Below, piece by piece: positions 17,308 to 24,231 of a DNA stretch of 64,000 bases (position 1 is its first letter; the number at the start of each line of letters is the position of its first letter). Below the pieces are notes generated by a model that searched no databases, was not told where the DNA came from, and saw only the letters and a list, made by a program, of their open reading frames with translations. Made by a program: the position numbers and the translations under genes. Source of the DNA: Micromonospora sp. WMMD1120 (lineage in GTDB: Bacteria > Actinomycetota > Actinomycetes > Mycobacteriales > Micromonosporaceae); assembly GCF_029626235.1 (NCBI RefSeq), contig NZ_JARUBO010000005.1:1334501-1398500 (forward strand), given 5' to 3'.

Positions 17308-18272
17308 TCTGTGCTCCCAAATTGCTGGGTCCCCGGGCCGGTGGGTCCATCGTGGCCGAGGATCGAGTCGGCGCCGAGGTCGAGGAGTTCGGCGGCGAGT
17401 GCCTTACCGATCTCCGCCGCGTCGGCGGGCGTTCCGGTGCGGGACAGCCGGAGGTCACGAGTGCCGTCCGGGCTGATCACCGCCCCGCGCAGGTAGATCT
17501 CATCGCCGGACTCACCTTCGGCGAGTTCGGCGTAGGCGGCGACGGGCGCGGTGCACCCGGCCTCCAGGGTTGCCAGCAACGCGCGTTCCGCGATGACCGC
17601 GGCGCGCGACGGTGCGTGGTCGAGCACCCCGAGCAGCTCGACCATGTCCTGGTCGTCGACCCGGCACTCCACGGCCAGCGCCCCCTGGGCGGGTGCGGGC
17701 AGCATGAGCATCGGGTCCAGCGTCTCGGTGATCACGTCGAGCCGCCCGAGCCGGGCGAGCCCGGCGCGGGCGAGCACGATGGCGTCGAGGTCGGCCTCGG
17801 GGCCGATCACCCGCGCGAGGCGGGTGTCCACGTTGCCGCGGATCGGGGCGACCTCCAGTTGCAGGCCGAGCGCGTGCAACTGGGCGATGCGGCGCAGCGC
17901 GCCGGTGCCCACCGTGGCGCCCGGGGGCAGCTCGGCGAGCGTCCGGCCGCCGCGTGCGACGAGCGCGTCACGCGGATCCTGCCGGGTCGGCACCGCCGCG
18001 ATGTGCAGCCCGCCGGCGGCAGCGGTGGGCAGGTCCTTGTACGAGTGCACAGCGAAGTCGATCGTCCCGGCGGTCAGCGCGTCGCGCAGCGCCGAGACGA
18101 ACACGCCGACGCCGAGCCGGTGCACCGGAGCGGGCGACCGGTCGCCCGCGGTGACCACCTCGACCAGCTCGACCGGGCGTCCGGTGGCGGCGGTCAACGC
18201 CTCGGCGATCTGACCGGACTGGGCCATCGCCAGGGCGCTGCCCCGGGTGCCGAGGCGCAGGGGGGCGGTCAT
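17304..18272 (-). CDS. hemC: Hydroxymethylbilane synthase (porphobilinogen deaminase)
   Basis: A 322-residue enzyme that joins four porphobilinogens into hydroxymethylbilane using a covalent dipyrromethane cofactor. Cofactor attachment is at C240 (LLATLEAGCTAPVAAYA). The catalytic Asp is D80 (HSYKDLPT), and the substrate arginine motifs LGTRGSALA, TGALRR and IRGNVDTRL are intact. The start overlaps hemA by ATGA and the stop overlaps hemD by ATGA, so all three are translationally coupled. The length is typical. The product feeds the HemD half of the next gene. Confidence 0.96.
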   Translation of the reverse strand: MTAPLRLGTRGSALAMAQSGQIAEALTAATGRPVELVEVVTAGDRSPAPVHRLGVGVFVSALRDALTAGTIDFAVHSYKDLPTAAAGGLHIAAVPTRQDPRDALVARGGRTLAELPPGATVGTGALRRIAQLHALGLQLEVAPIRGNVDTRLARVIGPEADLDAIVLARAGLARLGRLDVITETLDPMLMLPAPAQGALAVECRVDDQDMVELLGVLDHAPSRAAVIAERALLATLEAGCTAPVAAYAELAEGESGDEIYLRGAVISPDGTRDLRLSRTGTPADAAEIGKALAAELLDLGADSILGHDGPTGPGTQQFGSTE

Positions 18273-19666
18273 CGCACACCTCCGGTGGGTGGGGTCGACT
18301 CGACGGTGTCGGCCCCGGACACCGGGCCGACACCGGGGAGCGCCCGGCCCAGGTCGGGGGTCAGCACGTCCGGGACGGTGTCCACCGGCGAGGTCTGCGG
18401 CACCTCCAGGTCGAACAGCTCGCGCAGCAGCGCCGCGTACTGGTCGCCGCCGGGCTCCGCGGCCAGCTGACGAACCTTGACGGTGGGCTGGTGCAGCAGT
18501 CGTTGCACGACACGGTGCACCGTCCGGGCCACCTCGGCCCGCAGGTCGTCGCCGAGGTCGGGGCGACGCTGGGCCAACCTGCGCAGCTCGGCGCTGACCA
18601 CGTCGTCGGCCCGGCCGCGCAGCGCGGCCACCGTGGGTGCCACGTCCGCACCCCGCAGCCAGGTGAGGAAGCCCTCCACCTCGGTCAGCACGATGCGTTC
18701 GACGGCGGCGGCGTCGGCAGCCGCCGGACCGTCGGCGAGCAGCGCCGCCATCCGGTCGATGTCGATCACCTCGACGCCGGGCAGCTCGGCCACGCCCTCC
18801 TCGACGTCGCGCGGAACGGCCAGGTCGAGCAGGACCAGCGGACCCCGGCCGGGGTCGCGCCCGGCGAGCGCCTCGCTGACCACCGCCCGGGTGAGGACCG
18901 GTTCGGTGGACGCGGTGGCGGCCACTACGATGTCCACTGTGGAGAGGGTGTCGGCCAGCGCGGTCATCGGCGCGGCGCTCGCACCGTACGACTCGGCGAG
19001 CCGGACGGCCCGGTCGGCGCCCCGGTTGCTGACGGTGAGCGGCCCGGCGCCCAGCCGGGACAGCGTGGCCACTCCGAGCGACCCCATCGCGCCGGCGCCG
19101 ACCACCAGGGCCGGGCGACCGGCCAGGTCGCCGTCGAGGTGCCCGGCGGCCAGTTCCAGCGCGGCGGTGACGACGCTCTGGCCGGCCCTGTCGATGCCGG
19201 TCTCGGCGTGCGCCCGCTTGCCGACCCGCAGCGCCTGCTGCATCAGCTCGTGCAGCAGGCGGCCGGCCGAGTCGGCCCCGGTGGCCCAGTGGTACGCGTC
19301 GCGTAGCTGGCCGAGGATCTGCGCCTCGCCCACCACCATCGAGTCCAGACCGGTGGCGACCCGGAAGACGTGGTCCACGGCCGCGGTGTCGTAGTGCACG
19401 TACAGGTGGCTGGCGAGCGCGGCCGGCGCGGTGCCGGCCTGCTCGGCGAGGACGGCGCAGACGTCGCCGAGCCCACCGTGGAAACCGGACACGGCGGCGT
19501 AGACCTCCACCCGGTTACAGGTCGAGACGATCACCGCCTCGGACACGTACGGCTGGGCGACCAGGCGGTCGAGTGTGCGGGTCAGGTCGGCGGGTGGCAC
19601 TGCCAGCTGCTCCAGCGTGGCGACCGGGGCGGTCCGGTAGGACGCGCCGACGACGAGCAGTTTCAC
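18269..19666 (-). CDS. hemA: Glutamyl-tRNA reductase
   Basis: A 465-residue NADPH-dependent enzyme that reduces glutamyl-tRNA to glutamate-1-semialdehyde, the committed step of the C5 heme pathway. The catalytic Cys is C50 in IVSTCNRVEVYA. GLDSMVVGEAQILGQ and the nucleotide-binding loop ALVVGAGAMGSLGVATL are present. A dimerisation helix follows, and a slightly long acidic tail (about 40 residues) ends the protein. It starts inside the end of rex (ATGA overlap). GluTR in place of ALA synthase shows that this organism makes tetrapyrroles from glutamate. Confidence 0.96.
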   Translation of the reverse strand: MKLLVVGASYRTAPVATLEQLAVPPADLTRTLDRLVAQPYVSEAVIVSTCNRVEVYAAVSGFHGGLGDVCAVLAEQAGTAPAALASHLYVHYDTAAVDHVFRVATGLDSMVVGEAQILGQLRDAYHWATGADSAGRLLHELMQQALRVGKRAHAETGIDRAGQSVVTAALELAAGHLDGDLAGRPALVVGAGAMGSLGVATLSRLGAGPLTVSNRGADRAVRLAESYGASAAPMTALADTLSTVDIVVAATASTEPVLTRAVVSEALAGRDPGRGPLVLLDLAVPRDVEEGVAELPGVEVIDIDRMAALLADGPAAADAAAVERIVLTEVEGFLTWLRGADVAPTVAALRGRADDVVSAELRRLAQRRPDLGDDLRAEVARTVHRVVQRLLHQPTVKVRQLAAEPGGDQYAALLRELFDLEVPQTSPVDTVPDVLTPDLGRALPGVGPVSGADTVESTPPTGGVR

Positions 19667-20433
19667 GTGCCGATCGCCTCCTGGGTGTCGGTGGCCGCGA
19701 ACCCGCCCGGCAGGGCGGTGAGAGCGGACCCGCCGGTGGCCGGCAGCGCGGTCAACGACGCCTTACGGTGCTCGTGGAAGGACAGGATCTGCAGCTCGAT
19801 GGCGAGGTCGACCTTGCGCACGTCGACCCCCTCCGGAACCGAGAGTACGCATGGCGCGAAGTTGAGGATGCTCGTCACGCCGACGGCGACCAACTGGTCG
19901 GCGACCTGCTGGGCGGCGGCGGCCGGAGTGGCGATCACGCCGATCGCCAGCGATTCCTCCGCGGCGACCGCCGGCAGGTCGTCCACATGCCTGACCACCA
20001 GGCCGTTGATCTCCTCACCGACCCGGGACGGATCGGCGTCGAGGAGTGCGGCGATCCGGAATCCGCGACTGGCGAAGCCGTCGTAGCCGGCCAGGGCGTG
20101 ACCGAGATTACCCACGCCGACCAGGGCGACGGCCCGTCGTTGGGTGAGCCCGAGCACGAACTCGATCTGCTCGATCAGCAGGGCGACGTCGTAGCCGACC
20201 CCCCGGGTGCCGTACGAGCCGAGGTGGGAGAGATCCTTACGGAGCTTGGCGGAGTTGACCCCCGCAGCGGCGGATAGCCCTTCGCTGGAAACTGTCTCGT
20301 GCCCGCCTTCGGCGAGGTTGTGCAGCGCGCGCAGGTACTCCGGGAGCCGAGCGACGGTTGCCTCGGGCAGATCCGGGAGCGCCGGGACGGCACCGGCGCG
20401 GCCGGGCGCGCCTGGGTGACGGTGCTGACTCAT
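19663..20433 (-). CDS. rex: Redox-sensing transcriptional repressor Rex
   Basis: A 256-residue repressor that binds DNA when the NADH/NAD+ ratio is low. The N-terminal winged helix is at about 30-90 (ATVARLPEYLRALHNLAEGG, GVNSAKLRKDLSHLGSYGTRGVGY in part). The Rossmann domain has VALVGVGNLGHALAGY and later IGVIATPAAAAQQVAD. The ATG at 20433 is chosen because the Rex operator and promoter lie inside any longer version. However, GTG 20604 is in frame behind a perfect AAGGAGG site, so an N-terminally extended form cannot be excluded. rex-hemACDB is the arrangement known from Streptomyces, coupling heme supply to respiratory redox state. Confidence 0.94.
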   Translation of the reverse strand: MSQHRHPGAPGRAGAVPALPDLPEATVARLPEYLRALHNLAEGGHETVSSEGLSAAAGVNSAKLRKDLSHLGSYGTRGVGYDVALLIEQIEFVLGLTQRRAVALVGVGNLGHALAGYDGFASRGFRIAALLDADPSRVGEEINGLVVRHVDDLPAVAAEESLAIGVIATPAAAAQQVADQLVAVGVTSILNFAPCVLSVPEGVDVRKVDLAIELQILSFHEHRKASLTALPATGGSALTALPGGFAATDTQEAIGT

Positions 20434-20541
20434 GAGACTCCGTGCGGTGCGATCCTCGGCCAACTCCGCTGGTCGGCCGTTTGTGGACTCCCGCTGGCGA
20501 CCGAGGTTGCCGGCTGTGCTAGCAGGGCGCGTAGGACTCAC

Positions 20542-20570
20542 AGCGTAGGCGCTTGTGAAGACGTGCACAA
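20542..20570 (-). promoter_or_regulatory. rex promoter
   Basis: On the minus strand TTGTGC (20570-20565) and TACGCT (20547-20542) are separated by 17 bases. The Rex site covers the -35 box and most of the spacer, which is a repression geometry. Confidence 0.6.
20553..20570. promoter_or_regulatory. Rex operator (ROP) upstream of rex-hemACDB
   Basis: TTGTGAAGACGTGCACAA is an 18-bp near-palindrome. Its core TGTGAAGACGTGCACA differs from the Streptomyces ROP form TGTGAACNNNTTCACA at two positions. It lies 120-137 bases before the rex ATG and overlaps the promoter, so autorepression is expected. Confidence 0.75.
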
Positions 20571-20574
20571 ATCG

Positions 20575-20627
20575 CGATCTTGTCGCTGCGTGACGCGACC
20601 TCACCAGCACCTCCTTCTGCAAGATCG
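20575..20627. repeat. Degenerate GATC-type palindrome
   Basis: CGATCTTG (20575-20582) and CAAGATCG (20620-20627) are perfect 8-bp inverted copies with a 37-base spacer. The arms match the outer ends of palindromes C and E, so this may be a decayed member. Confidence 0.4.
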
Positions 20628-20751
20628 ATTAAACGCGCAGGTCGGCCCACGGCCCGCGGCGATTATTGCTCAATCCCGACTTCTCTGACCAATCCCGCGC
20701 CGCAACCAAACACCCCCCGCCACCCCGACCCACCTCCCAACCCTCACGCCC

Positions 20752-20818
20752 TCGCGCCCCCACCCCCTCGCCCCTTCGCCCTCGCGCCCTCGCCCCCTCG
20801 CCCCCTCGCGCCCTCGCC
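20752..20818. repeat. C-rich tandem tract
   Basis: Irregular units of the type CCTCGCCCC / CCTCGCGCC are repeated about seven times. The tract lies about 33 bases before palindrome C. Confidence 0.6.
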
Positions 20819-20850
20819 CACGGGTGCGGCCATGACCCCACCCAACCCCG

Positions 20851-20926
20851 CGCCGATCTTGCACTTCCTGTCCTCGCTTTTCACATGTAAAGGGACGAAA
20901 CAACGTCCGCGAGTGCAAGATCGGCG
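20851..20926. repeat. Interrupted palindrome C (GATC type)
   Basis: CGCCGATCTTGCACT (20851-20865) and AGTGCAAGATCGGCG (20912-20926) are perfect 15-bp inverted copies around 46 bases. The arms share CGATCTTGCACT with palindrome E at 57224, 36 kb away. Confidence 0.8.
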
Positions 20927-21040
20927 CCGAAGTGGCACCAAGGGCGCGGCCCGGGGGCCGGGGGGGCACTGGCGGGGGGTAGGGGTAGCACTACGGCGGA
21001 GAGGCGGGGTTTCGGGATGGGGGCGGTCGGTCGCGGTGCC

Positions 21041-21046
21041 TAGCCT
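21041..21046 (+). promoter_or_regulatory. Leaderless-type -10 box of the histidine kinase gene
   Basis: TAGCCT ends 7 bases before ATG 21054. No Shine-Dalgarno sequence is present. Confidence 0.5.
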
Positions 21047-21053
21047 TCTGGGC

Positions 21054-22355
21054 ATGACCGCAGTTGCCGCCAGCGACCGACCGACGCTGACTCCGAGCAT
21101 TCCGCGCCAGCTCCTCGTCGACTCCGGGTACGTGCTGCTCGGCCTGCCCCTGGGGGTGGCCAGCTTCGTCGTCCTCATCGTCGGCCTCTCGGTGAGCATC
21201 GGCCTGGTCGTCACGGTGATCGGCCTGCCGATCCTCAGCGGCACCCTGTACGCCGCTCGCGGACTGGCCGACATCGAGCGGCTGCGGATGGCCGCTGTGC
21301 TCCGGCAGCCCCGGGTCCGGCCGCGCTACCGGCTGCCGGAGACGGGCGCGAGCGCGTGGCGTCGCATCTTCGTGCCGATGCGGGACGCGCAGTCCTGGCT
21401 CGACCTGGCGCACGGCATCATCCGGCTGGTCGTCGCGCTGGGCACCTTCGTGGTGACGGTGGTCTGGTGGGGCGTCGCGCTCGCCGGCTCGCTCTACTGG
21501 GCGTACGACTGGGCGCTGCCCCGCGCGTCCGGCGACGGTGACCAGGATCTGGCACAGCTCCTCGGTCTGGGTGACTCGACCACCGCCCGGATCGGGCTGC
21601 ACACCGCGCTCGGGGTGTTCTTTTTGATCACGCTGCCGATCGTGGTGCGGGGCTGCGCGTTGCTCCAGGCCAGCCTCGCGAAGGCCCTGTTGACCGGGGT
21701 GGCCGAGATGCGTGACCGGATCACCGTGCTGGAGGAGCAGAAGCGGGCCGCGGTGTCCGCCGAGGCGGCCGCGCTGCGCCGGCTGGAGCGTGACATCCAC
21801 GACGGCCCCCAGCAGCGCCTGGTCCGGCTGGCGATGGACCTCAGCCGGGCGCGGATGCAGCTCTCGGACGACCCGGGCGCCGCCGGCCAGACCCTTGACG
21901 AGGCCGTCGCTCAGACCCGGGACACGCTGGCCGAGCTGCGGGCGTTGTCCCGGGGCATCGCCCCGCCGATCCTGGTGGACCGGGGCCTGCCCAGCGCCCT
22001 GGCCGCGATCGCCGCCCGCGGGCTGATCCCGATCGAGTTGCAGGTGGACCCGCAGCTCGGCACCCGCGGCGGACGGCTCGATCCGGCGGTGGAGAACACC
22101 GCGTACTTCGTGGTGTCCGAGGCGCTGACGAATGTCGCCAAGCACAGCCGGGCCACCGAGGCCATGGTGAGCGTCGTCCGGCAGGGTGACCGCCTCCAGG
22201 TCCGGGTGGGCGACGACGGGCAGGGCGGCGCGCATCTGGCCAAGGGTCACGGGCTGGCCGGGATCGCCGACCGGGTCCGGGCCGCCGGCGGTGAGCTGCA
22301 CGTGGTCAGTCCGGCCGGTGGCCCCACCGAGATCCGCGCCGAGCTACCCCTGTGA
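21054..22355 (+). CDS. Sensor histidine kinase (NarL/DesK-type) with actinobacterial membrane Sensor domain
   Basis: A 433-residue membrane kinase. Residues 15-215 are the actinobacterial 'Sensor' type input with four hydrophobic segments (VLLGLPLGVASFVVLIVGLS, then one more near 60, and two around 125-150 and 185-205). The HisKA_3 dimerisation/phosphoacceptor helix reads RLERDIHDGPQQRLVRLAMD, with the His in DIHDG. The ATPase domain has NTAYFVVSEALTNVAKHS (N box) and GHGLAGIADRVRAAGG (G box). It should phosphorylate the LuxR-type regulator encoded after the 39-bp repeats. The start is ATG 21054 from a leaderless-type promoter; the longer upstream frame crosses the C-rich tract and palindrome C and is not credible. 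The signal sensed is unknown. Confidence 0.88.
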   Translation: MTAVAASDRPTLTPSIPRQLLVDSGYVLLGLPLGVASFVVLIVGLSVSIGLVVTVIGLPILSGTLYAARGLADIERLRMAAVLRQPRVRPRYRLPETGASAWRRIFVPMRDAQSWLDLAHGIIRLVVALGTFVVTVVWWGVALAGSLYWAYDWALPRASGDGDQDLAQLLGLGDSTTARIGLHTALGVFFLITLPIVVRGCALLQASLAKALLTGVAEMRDRITVLEEQKRAAVSAEAAALRRLERDIHDGPQQRLVRLAMDLSRARMQLSDDPGAAGQTLDEAVAQTRDTLAELRALSRGIAPPILVDRGLPSALAAIAARGLIPIELQVDPQLGTRGGRLDPAVENTAYFVVSEALTNVAKHSRATEAMVSVVRQGDRLQVRVGDDGQGGAHLAKGHGLAGIADRVRAAGGELHVVSPAGGPTEIRAELPL

Positions 22356-22366
22356 CCCGCCGGATG

Positions 22367-22600
22367 CCGCCCGAAGGCCGAGGGGCCCCGCCCACCCACC
22401 GGCGACCACCCGAAGGCCGACAGACCCCGCCCACCCACCGGCGACCACCCGAAGGCCGACAGACCCCGCCCACCCACCGGCGACCACCCGAAGATCGACA
22501 GACCCCGGCAACCCACCAGCGACCACCCGAAGGCCGACAGACCCCGCCCACCCACCGGCGACCACCCGAAGATCGACAGACCCCGGCAACCCACCAGCGA
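22367..22600. repeat. 39-bp tandem repeat, six copies
   Basis: Six 39-bp units begin at 22367, 22406, 22445, 22484, 22523 and 22562, with a partial seventh at 22601-22610. The unit contains CCACCCGAAGGCCGACAGAC followed by CCCGCCCACCCACCGGCGA. Copies 4 and 6 share the same set of changes (GAAGATC, GGCAACCCACCAG), and copies 3 and 5 are alike, so the last four look like a duplicated 78-bp pair. The unit equals 13 codons, so all frames stay open, but no gene is indicated. The tract separates a kinase from its regulator. Confidence 0.93.
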
Positions 22601-22638
22601 CCACCCGGGGCGGGTGCGACGTGGTAGACAACACAGCC

Positions 22639-23313
22639 ATGCGCATCGTGATCGCCGACGACGCCGTCCTGCTCCGCGAAGGGCTGCTCCGGCTGCTGAC
22701 CGAGAGCGGACACCAGGTGGTGGCCGCCGTCGGCGACGGTGAGGCCCTGGTCGCGGCGGTGCTGGAGCACCAGCCCGACGTGTCGATCGTCGACGTCCGG
22801 ATGCCGCCGTCGCACACCGACGAGGGGCTGCGGGCGGCGGTGGAGGCGCGTCGGCTGGTGCCGCGCAGCCCGATCCTTGTCCTCTCGCAGTACGTCGAGG
22901 TCTCGTACGCCGATGATCTTCTCGCCACCACCGGCGGCGCCGGCGGTGGCGGCGGTGGCGGCGGTGGCGGGATCGGCTACCTGCTCAAGGACCGGGTGGC
23001 GGCGATCGACGAGTTCCTGGACGCGCTGCGGCGGGTGGCCGCCGGCGGCACGGTGCTCGACCCGGAGGTGGTCGGTCAGCTCTTCGCCCGACGGCGCCGG
23101 GACGACCCGCTGCGCGAGCTGACCCCCCGCGAGCGCGAGGTGCTCGCCCTGATGGCCGAGGGTCGCTCGAACACCGCCATCGCGCGCGCCCTCGTGGTCA
23201 GCGACGGGGCGGTGGAGAAGCACGTGCGCAACATCTTCACCAAGCTCACCCTGCCGCCGGACACCGAGCAGCACCGGCGGGTGCTCGCCGTCCTCACCTA
23301 CCTGCGGAACTGA
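22639..23313 (+). CDS. LuxR-family response regulator with a poly-glycine insert
   Basis: A 224-residue regulator. The receiver has IADDAVLLREGL (acidic pocket), the phosphoacceptor Asp in VSIVDVRMPP (about D54), VLSQYVEV and the conserved Lys in GYLLKDRVA. The C-terminal HTH (LTPREREVLALMAEGRSNTA, VVSDGAVEKHVRNIFTKL) is of the LuxR/NarL type. Between DDLLATTGG and IGYLLKDR lies a run of about ten glycines encoded by GGCGGT-type units. Family members normally have only a few residues there. The ATG at 22639 has no clear ribosome site; TAGACA lies 8 bases upstream. The partner is the kinase at 21054. Its end overlaps the converging HAD gene by 20 bases. Confidence 0.88.
   Translation: MRIVIADDAVLLREGLLRLLTESGHQVVAAVGDGEALVAAVLEHQPDVSIVDVRMPPSHTDEGLRAAVEARRLVPRSPILVLSQYVEVSYADDLLATTGGAGGGGGGGGGGIGYLLKDRVAAIDEFLDALRRVAAGGTVLDPEVVGQLFARRRRDDPLRELTPREREVLALMAEGRSNTAIARALVVSDGAVEKHVRNIFTKLTLPPDTEQHRRVLAVLTYLRN
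22926..22974. repeat. GGCGGT microsatellite inside the receiver domain
   Basis: GGC/GGT triplets are repeated almost without interruption and encode the poly-Gly run. Slippage in whole triplets would change loop length without shifting the frame. Confidence 0.8.
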
Positions 23314-23956
23314 CCTCCCGGGCCAGGGCCACCGCGTCGGTGAGGGTGTCGGCCACCGGGTGCCCGGAGGCGCGCAGCCGGGCCGGGTCGGTGAACCCGC
23401 CGGTGTAGAGCACGGCCCGGCCACCCACCGAGAGGGCCGCGTCCGCGTCGTCGATCGAGTCGCCGATGAGCACCACCGAGGCGCCGTCCAGGCCCAGCTC
23501 GGCGAGGTGCAGCTTGAGCGACTCGGCCTTGCGGTCGCCGCCGACGGTGGCCCGCAGCCCGTCGACCCGGGTGAACGTGTCGGTGAGCCCGTACGTCCGC
23601 ACGGTCGGCACCAGCTCCTCGTGGAACCACATGGAGAGCAGGCTCTGGCTGCCCGGCCAGGCGGCCATCGCGGTCCGCGCGTCGGCGGCCAGCTCGCAGG
23701 TGGTCAACCCGGTGCGGTACGCGTCGTGGAAGATCCGGTCCAGTCGGCCGAACTCGTCGTCGTCAACCGCCTGCCCGAGCACCTCGGCGTAGTACTCGGC
23801 GATCGGCCGGCGGAACCGCACCCGGTGCTCGTCCGGTGTGACGGTCGGCCCGCCGACGCTGGCGAAGACGACGTTGGTGGCGGACACCACCAGGCTGAGG
23901 TCGTTGAGCAGGGTGCCGTTCCAGTCCCAGACGAGGTGCGGGTGCGCGGGGGTCAT
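23294..23956 (-). CDS. HAD-superfamily hydrolase (phosphoglycolate-phosphatase-like)
   Basis: A 220-residue phosphohydrolase. Motif I is VWDWNGTLLNDLS (DWNGT, Asp nucleophile about D11 and second Asp replaced by Asn). A helical cap occupies residues 20-90. Motif III is GGDRKAESLKLHL (Lys) and motif IV is VVLIGDSIDDADAAL. The Asn in place of the second motif-I Asp is seen in several HAD phosphatases annotated as Gph-like, so activity is still possible, though phosphatase chemistry usually needs the second Asp as general acid. The substrate is unknown. No ribosome site precedes the ATG; TAGGGT 6 bases upstream suggests a leaderless message. Confidence 0.82.
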   Translation of the reverse strand: MTPAHPHLVWDWNGTLLNDLSLVVSATNVVFASVGGPTVTPDEHRVRFRRPIAEYYAEVLGQAVDDDEFGRLDRIFHDAYRTGLTTCELAADARTAMAAWPGSQSLLSMWFHEELVPTVRTYGLTDTFTRVDGLRATVGGDRKAESLKLHLAELGLDGASVVLIGDSIDDADAALSVGGRAVLYTGGFTDPARLRASGHPVADTLTDAVALAREVSSAGR

Positions 23957-23962
23957 CAGAGC

Positions 23963-23968
23963 ACCCTA
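23963..23968 (-). promoter_or_regulatory. Leaderless-type -10 box of the HAD gene
   Basis: TAGGGT on the minus strand ends 6 bases before the ATG at 23956. It lies in the 20-base gap after the glutaredoxin-like gene. Confidence 0.45.
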
Positions 23969-23976
23969 GGCACTCC

Positions 23977-24231
23977 TCAGAGCTGCGGCGTCGTCAGGTC
24001 CCGCAGCAGCCGGTCCTCCTCGACACGCCAGTAACCGTGCTCCTTGCCGTCCAGCATCACCACCGGCAGCCGGTCGCCGTACTCGCGCTCCAGCTCGTCG
24101 TTCCCGGTGACGTCCCACTCGACCCATGTGTCGCCGGTGACCGCCACGACCCGGTCGAGCGCCGCCTTGGCGTCGTCGCAGAGGTGGCAGCCGGGTCGGG
24201 TGATCAGCGCGAGCCGGGCGTCAGTTGCCAT
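23977..24231 (-). CDS. Glutaredoxin-like thioredoxin-fold protein
   Basis: An 84-residue protein with the thioredoxin-fold active site RPGCHLCDDAKAAL (CHLC at residues 15-18), an Asp-rich middle and the cis-Pro motif RLPVVMLDGKE. It belongs to the small DUF836-like/mycoredoxin-like redox proteins. It may reduce mixed disulfides, possibly with mycothiol, which this organism should make (mshA is in the window). GGAGGT lies 7 bases upstream of the ATG, which itself overlaps the end of the acyl-CoA ligase gene by 11 bases, so the two are co-transcribed. From memory, a similar gene (Rv0508) sits just upstream of hemA in mycobacteria. Confidence 0.85.
   Translation of the reverse strand: MATDARLALITRPGCHLCDDAKAALDRVVAVTGDTWVEWDVTGNDELEREYGDRLPVVMLDGKEHGYWRVEEDRLLRDLTTPQL

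Larger units (their letters stand above)
20434..21053. other. 620-base intergenic region
   Basis: The left third carries the rex promoter and operator. The middle (about 20690-20830) is a C-rich low-complexity tract of CCTCGCCCC-like units. The right part holds palindrome C and the leaderless promoter of the histidine kinase. No further gene is supported. Confidence 0.6.

Noticed and set aside
19667..20622. Riboswitch or T-box upstream of the hem operon
   Set aside because: No cobalamin, T-box or other known leader pattern is visible; hemA starts inside rex.
22367..22610. CRISPR array
   Set aside because: The 39-bp units are contiguous with no unique spacers, and no cas genes are near.
22186..22638. 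N-terminally extended response regulator reading through the 39-bp repeats
   Set aside because: The frame is open only because the repeat is a multiple of three. The receiver domain starts at 22639 and the upstream part overlaps the kinase gene.
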